Source: Solibacillus sp. FSL K6-1523 (lineage in GTDB: Bacteria; Bacillota; Bacilli; Bacillales_A; Planococcaceae). Taken from it: a stretch of 64,000 bases of DNA. Each line of letters opens with the position of its first letter. Position 1 is the stretch's first letter. The notes beneath the pieces are model-generated. The model was not told where the DNA came from. It saw nothing but the letters and a program-made list of their open reading frames with translations, and did no database searches. Positions 61,181 to 64,000 of this stretch are shown piece after piece. The translations under genes were made by a program, and so were the position numbers. The stretch spans positions 3,336,001 to 3,400,000 of the forward strand of contig NZ_JBBOSU010000001.1 in NCBI RefSeq assembly GCF_038005225.1, given 5' to 3'.

Positions 61181-62895
61181 TCGTTTAGCACCTCTTGAAT
61201 GCGGTTCCATAATGCACGATGTTCCGTCACATTGTCCGCGCGATTCGTAAATCCTTCAATTATCTTCACAGCACTTTGTTTCGGTTGTTGTAAGGCTGTA
61301 ACTAGTTCTTCGACATTCGATGCCTTGCTATAGTCAAATTCATACATCGTTGCAACTTGTTCGAAAGTAAGTGCTGTTGGCGTACCGAATAAATCCTCAT
61401 AATGCGCTTCCACCGATGCTTGTGGTAAATAGGAGAAGATGCCCCCACCATCATTATTCATGATAACTACCGTCACGTCACATGGTTGATAACGCGTAGC
61501 AATAAAGGCATTTACATCATGTAAAAAAGCTAAATCCCCGATTAAGATATACGTTTGACGCTGTGGTCGCCCTTTGCTAAATCCAAGCGCCGTTGACATG
61601 ACCCCGTCAATACCATTCGCCCCTCGATTCGCAAACACTTGTAAATCTTTTTTAGAAGTAGTCAAAAACGTATCTAAATCACGAATTGGCATACTACTGC
61701 TTACGAATAAATCCGCTTCATTCGGTAAATTTTCGAGCATGGCTTGCACCATGGCTCCTTCATCTATAGCATCATCTGCATATTTTTCAATGACATCTAA
61801 TGCAAGTAAATCAGCCATTTTCCAAAATTGCGCAAACGGAGCCTCTGTTAATCGATTATCAATTGGCATGTCCGCTAACCATTGTCCAATAAGCGCTTGA
61901 ATAAAATGAGTAGATACATGTGTTGAATCACGATACATTGGGTCTTCATCAATTATGACATAGCTTTGCGGCTGAGCACGCTCAATAAATTGCATTAAAA
62001 ACTTCGATACAGGCTGGGCGCCAAAGCGAATAACGGTTTGTGGTGCGACATTGCGTTTAAATCGGTCGTTTTTCATTAATGCATCATATGTAGAAATCGC
62101 GTAAAGCTGGCAGTCTTCAGGTACTTCTGTGCGTAAATTCGATAAGCTTTCAATCATGACAGGCCATTGTACTTTGCGAATGAAATCCCATAAATAAGTC
62201 GTGTCCGTACCAAGTGGTAATTCCCCTACAATAATTAACCCTGTACGCGTTTGATTAATCAATTGCGCTAATTCAGAAATCGCTGCTTTTGAAGGAGCTA
62301 ACTCACTTATATAGCTGCTAGCAAAAGTTGATTTCGGTAAAGTTTCTTGAAAGTCGATTAATAATGGCTCACGGAACGGAATATTCAGATGAACCGGTCC
62401 ATACGGGGCAGTCATCGCAATATTAACCGCGCGCACTGTATGTCGCTCGATAAACGGTAATGTTCGCGGTGCGTCATCTGGAATCGGAAATTCTACCGAC
62501 CATTTTACATTTTCACCGTAAATGCGCACTTGATTAATCGTTTGCGGCGCGCCAACTTCACGCAATTCATGTGGACGATCCGCCGTTAAAACGATGAGTG
62601 GAACACGTGCATATTTTGCCTCGATAATGGCTGGATAGTAATTGGCTGCTGCTGTGCCAGACGTACATAAAAGCACGACTGGCTTCCCTGTTGCTTTTGC
62701 TAAACCTAACGCATAAAAGGCTGCCGCACGTTCATCTACTTGTCGATGCATTTGTAACGCTTCTGTTGACGCAAACGCATAAGCAAGTGGTGTTGAGCGT
62801 GATCCAGGACTAACGACCACATTTTTAACACCATTTTGCACAAGCGTTGCGACAATTTTATACACATAATTTGTTAAAGTTTCACGTTCATTCAT
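61162..62895 (-). CDS. menD: SEPHCHC synthase MenD
   Basis: Thiamine-diphosphate enzyme joining isochorismate and 2-oxoglutarate. 577 residues: VVVSPGSRSTPLAYAF near the N terminus, LTADRPHELREVGAPQTINQ, and the ThDP/metal motif VVIMNNDGGGIFSYLPQ near 445. Its ATG overlaps the menF stop by 8 nt (ATGAATGA). Confidence 0.95.
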   Translation of the reverse strand: MNERETLTNYVYKIVATLVQNGVKNVVVSPGSRSTPLAYAFASTEALQMHRQVDERAAAFYALGLAKATGKPVVLLCTSGTAAANYYPAIIEAKYARVPLIVLTADRPHELREVGAPQTINQVRIYGENVKWSVEFPIPDDAPRTLPFIERHTVRAVNIAMTAPYGPVHLNIPFREPLLIDFQETLPKSTFASSYISELAPSKAAISELAQLINQTRTGLIIVGELPLGTDTTYLWDFIRKVQWPVMIESLSNLRTEVPEDCQLYAISTYDALMKNDRFKRNVAPQTVIRFGAQPVSKFLMQFIERAQPQSYVIIDEDPMYRDSTHVSTHFIQALIGQWLADMPIDNRLTEAPFAQFWKMADLLALDVIEKYADDAIDEGAMVQAMLENLPNEADLFVSSSMPIRDLDTFLTTSKKDLQVFANRGANGIDGVMSTALGFSKGRPQRQTYILIGDLAFLHDVNAFIATRYQPCDVTVVIMNNDGGGIFSYLPQASVEAHYEDLFGTPTALTFEQVATMYEFDYSKASNVEELVTALQQPKQSAVKIIEGFTNRADNVTEHRALWNRIQEVLNEWLDSL

Positions 62896-64000
62896 CTAAT
62901 TGCCCCCCTAGAGCGCGTAACATTGGACGGAACTTCACCAGCGTTTCGTCATACTCTGAAGCTGCGTCAGAATCCGCTACAATGCCGCCTCCTGCATATA
63001 AATAAGCCTTGTCCTTCACTAAAGCAGCCGAACGAATTGCTACGGCAAACTCTCCATTACCATCTGCGTCCAACCAACCAATTGGCGCCGCATAAAGTCC
63101 GCGATTCATTGGCTCATATTTTCGAATCATTTCGAGTGCCTGCATTCTTGGAACACCACCGAGAGCAGGAGTAGGGTGCAAATGCTTTACGAATTGTAAA
63201 ATCGTCGCATCCTCACGTAACTTTCCTTCTACCGGTGTATATAAATGCTGGATATCTCTTATTTTCAGCAATTTTGGATTGTTTGGCACTTTAACATCTG
63301 AGCAATTTTTTTCGAATGTTTCTGTAATCATTTCCACTACATAATGGTGCTCTCCGCGATTTTTTGTATCATTTAATAAGCTTTGACCAAGCACCTCATC
63401 ATCTTCTGCTGTTTTACCGCGCTTAATCGAACCTGCGACACATGAAGAAAAAGCTAGACCATTTTCGACTTTCACTAAGCGTTCAGGTGATGCCCCGTAA
63501 AACAGCATGTCTTTGTGCTCTAATCCAAATAAATAGCTATCAGGCTGTTCATTTTCAACATGTGATAAAATTTGAGGGGATGTAATGGCTTGCTCAAATT
63601 GCAACGCTAATGAACGTGCAATGACAACCTTTTGGGCCTCATTTGCTTTAATTAAATCCGTAACTTGATCAATGGATTGTAAATATGCTTCTTTATGTGG
63701 TTCCTCATAGCTAATCATCGATGGTTTTGCGTACGTTTTTGCATCCGTTGCCTGTGCAGCATGAATGAATGCATCCCGTTCTTTTCGTAAATCATCAAAA
63801 ATCGCTACACTATTTTCATTATCCGTAATTAAATGAATCGTAACATACGCTTTTTCATTACGAATGACTAATTGATGTGTCGCCACTGTAAAATAGCTTT
63901 GAGGGAAATTTGACCATTCCCCGGATACTTCGTTTTTTGGATCAAACGTAAAGCCACCAAATAAAATCGGCTGTAATTCTTGTTCTTCTTGAACAATTTG
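62888..64000 (-). CDS. menF: isochorismate synthase MenF (5' part outside window)
   Basis: 370 codons of the C-terminal part, read through to the window edge: the frame stays open from 62888 to 64000, and the last visible segment (ILFGGFTFDP, upstream of 63886) matches the middle of MenF. The chorismate-enzyme core has KVVIARSLAL, FYGASPERLVK, SSCVAGSIKRGKT, LHPTPALGGVPR and AAPIGWLDADGNGEFAVAIR. Catalyses chorismate to isochorismate, the first committed step. A GTG at 63886 is internal, not the start. Confidence 0.95.
   Translation of the reverse strand, partial: QIVQEEQELQPILFGGFTFDPKNEVSGEWSNFPQSYFTVATHQLVIRNEKAYVTIHLITDNENSVAIFDDLRKERDAFIHAAQATDAKTYAKPSMISYEEPHKEAYLQSIDQVTDLIKANEAQKVVIARSLALQFEQAITSPQILSHVENEQPDSYLFGLEHKDMLFYGASPERLVKVENGLAFSSCVAGSIKRGKTAEDDEVLGQSLLNDTKNRGEHHYVVEMITETFEKNCSDVKVPNNPKLLKIRDIQHLYTPVEGKLREDATILQFVKHLHPTPALGGVPRMQALEMIRKYEPMNRGLYAAPIGWLDADGNGEFAVAIRSAALVKDKAYLYAGGGIVADSDAASEYDETLVKFRPMLRALGGQLDE

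Noticed and set aside
63886-63886. GTG at 63886 as the start of MenF
   Set aside because: The frame continues upstream to the window edge with MenF-like residues, so the gene is only cut by the window.
1-64000. Insertion sequences, prophage genes, tRNA or rRNA genes
   Set aside because: No transposase, integrase, phage structural gene, tRNA cloverleaf or rRNA segment was recognised on either strand.

Overview
The window is AT-rich chromosomal DNA of a Gram-positive, low-GC Bacillales bacterium. The best fit is Planococcaceae/Caryophanaceae (Solibacillus, Lysinibacillus or a close relative). Three things support this: the block order matches the B. subtilis yt region (trmB, ytlR/ytlQ-like, dat, pepV; ytzE, ytzG, ytgP, ytfP; leuS; ytqA/ytqB; ytpA/ytoA; metK, pckA, ytmA, ytkD, dps; menFDHBE); there are two large SLH-anchored surface proteins; and a GlcNAc/amino-sugar gene cluster also carries the general PTS genes ptsH and ptsI. 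I see no rRNA, tRNA, prophage, IS element or CRISPR array.

Layout. 1-5.1 kb: housekeeping genes (lactonase-like start fragment, trmB, lipid kinase, dat, pepV), all on the minus strand. 5.2-14.7 kb: a minus-strand amino-sugar regulon read nagA, nagR, ptsH, ptsI, Eis-like acetyltransferase, then EIIB, EIIA, EIIC, mupG, nagB, with NagR/DasR-type operators and a cre-like site. 15-21.5 kb: ytzE, ytzG, ytgP(murJ), ytfP, an unknown protein, a PAQR/hemolysin III protein and a CoxG-like protein. 22.6-25.2 kb: an HD-GYP protein behind a Fur-like box and an orphan response regulator. 25.3-29.4 kb: leuS with its T-box leader and an MFS transporter. 29.5-35.2 kb: an accessory-looking TRAP transporter operon with a FAH-fold hydrolase, a cyclase-family amidohydrolase and a TrmB-type regulator. 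35.3-40.7 kb: mnmL/mnmM tRNA modification pair, a secreted unknown, an AlsT-type symporter, a YtpA-like hydrolase lacking its nucleophile serine, and a gamma-carbonic-anhydrase-like protein. 41.2-44 kb: SLH protein 1 with GLUG repeats. 44.1-51 kb: metK with SAM-I riboswitch, pckA, ytmA, ytkD, dps, a YtzI-like peptide and yidD. 51-58 kb: ZnuA-type zinc lipoprotein with a Zur box, giant SLH protein 2 and a secreted transglutaminase-like protein. 57.9-64 kb: menaquinone operon menF(partial)-menD-menH-menB-menE.

Most notable beyond ordinary genes: (i) a dispersed, strongly folded intergenic element present in two copies (8445-8612 minus, 15352-15594 plus) whose 5' stem keeps pairing through a compensatory change, and a related folded element at 22278-22488; (ii) an identical regulatory architecture (TTAACC, 5 nt, TTAACC, 9 nt, TAAAAT) before both SLH genes, which lie about 11 kb apart on opposite strands; (iii) two intergenic arrays with exactly 20-bp or 21-bp periodicity; (iv) the nucleophile-less YtpA-like protein; (v) nearly identical terminators at both ends of the SLH protein 2 gene; (vi) an uncharacterised TRAP/cyclase/FAH catabolic operon. 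All identifications are by reading the sequence; no database search was possible.
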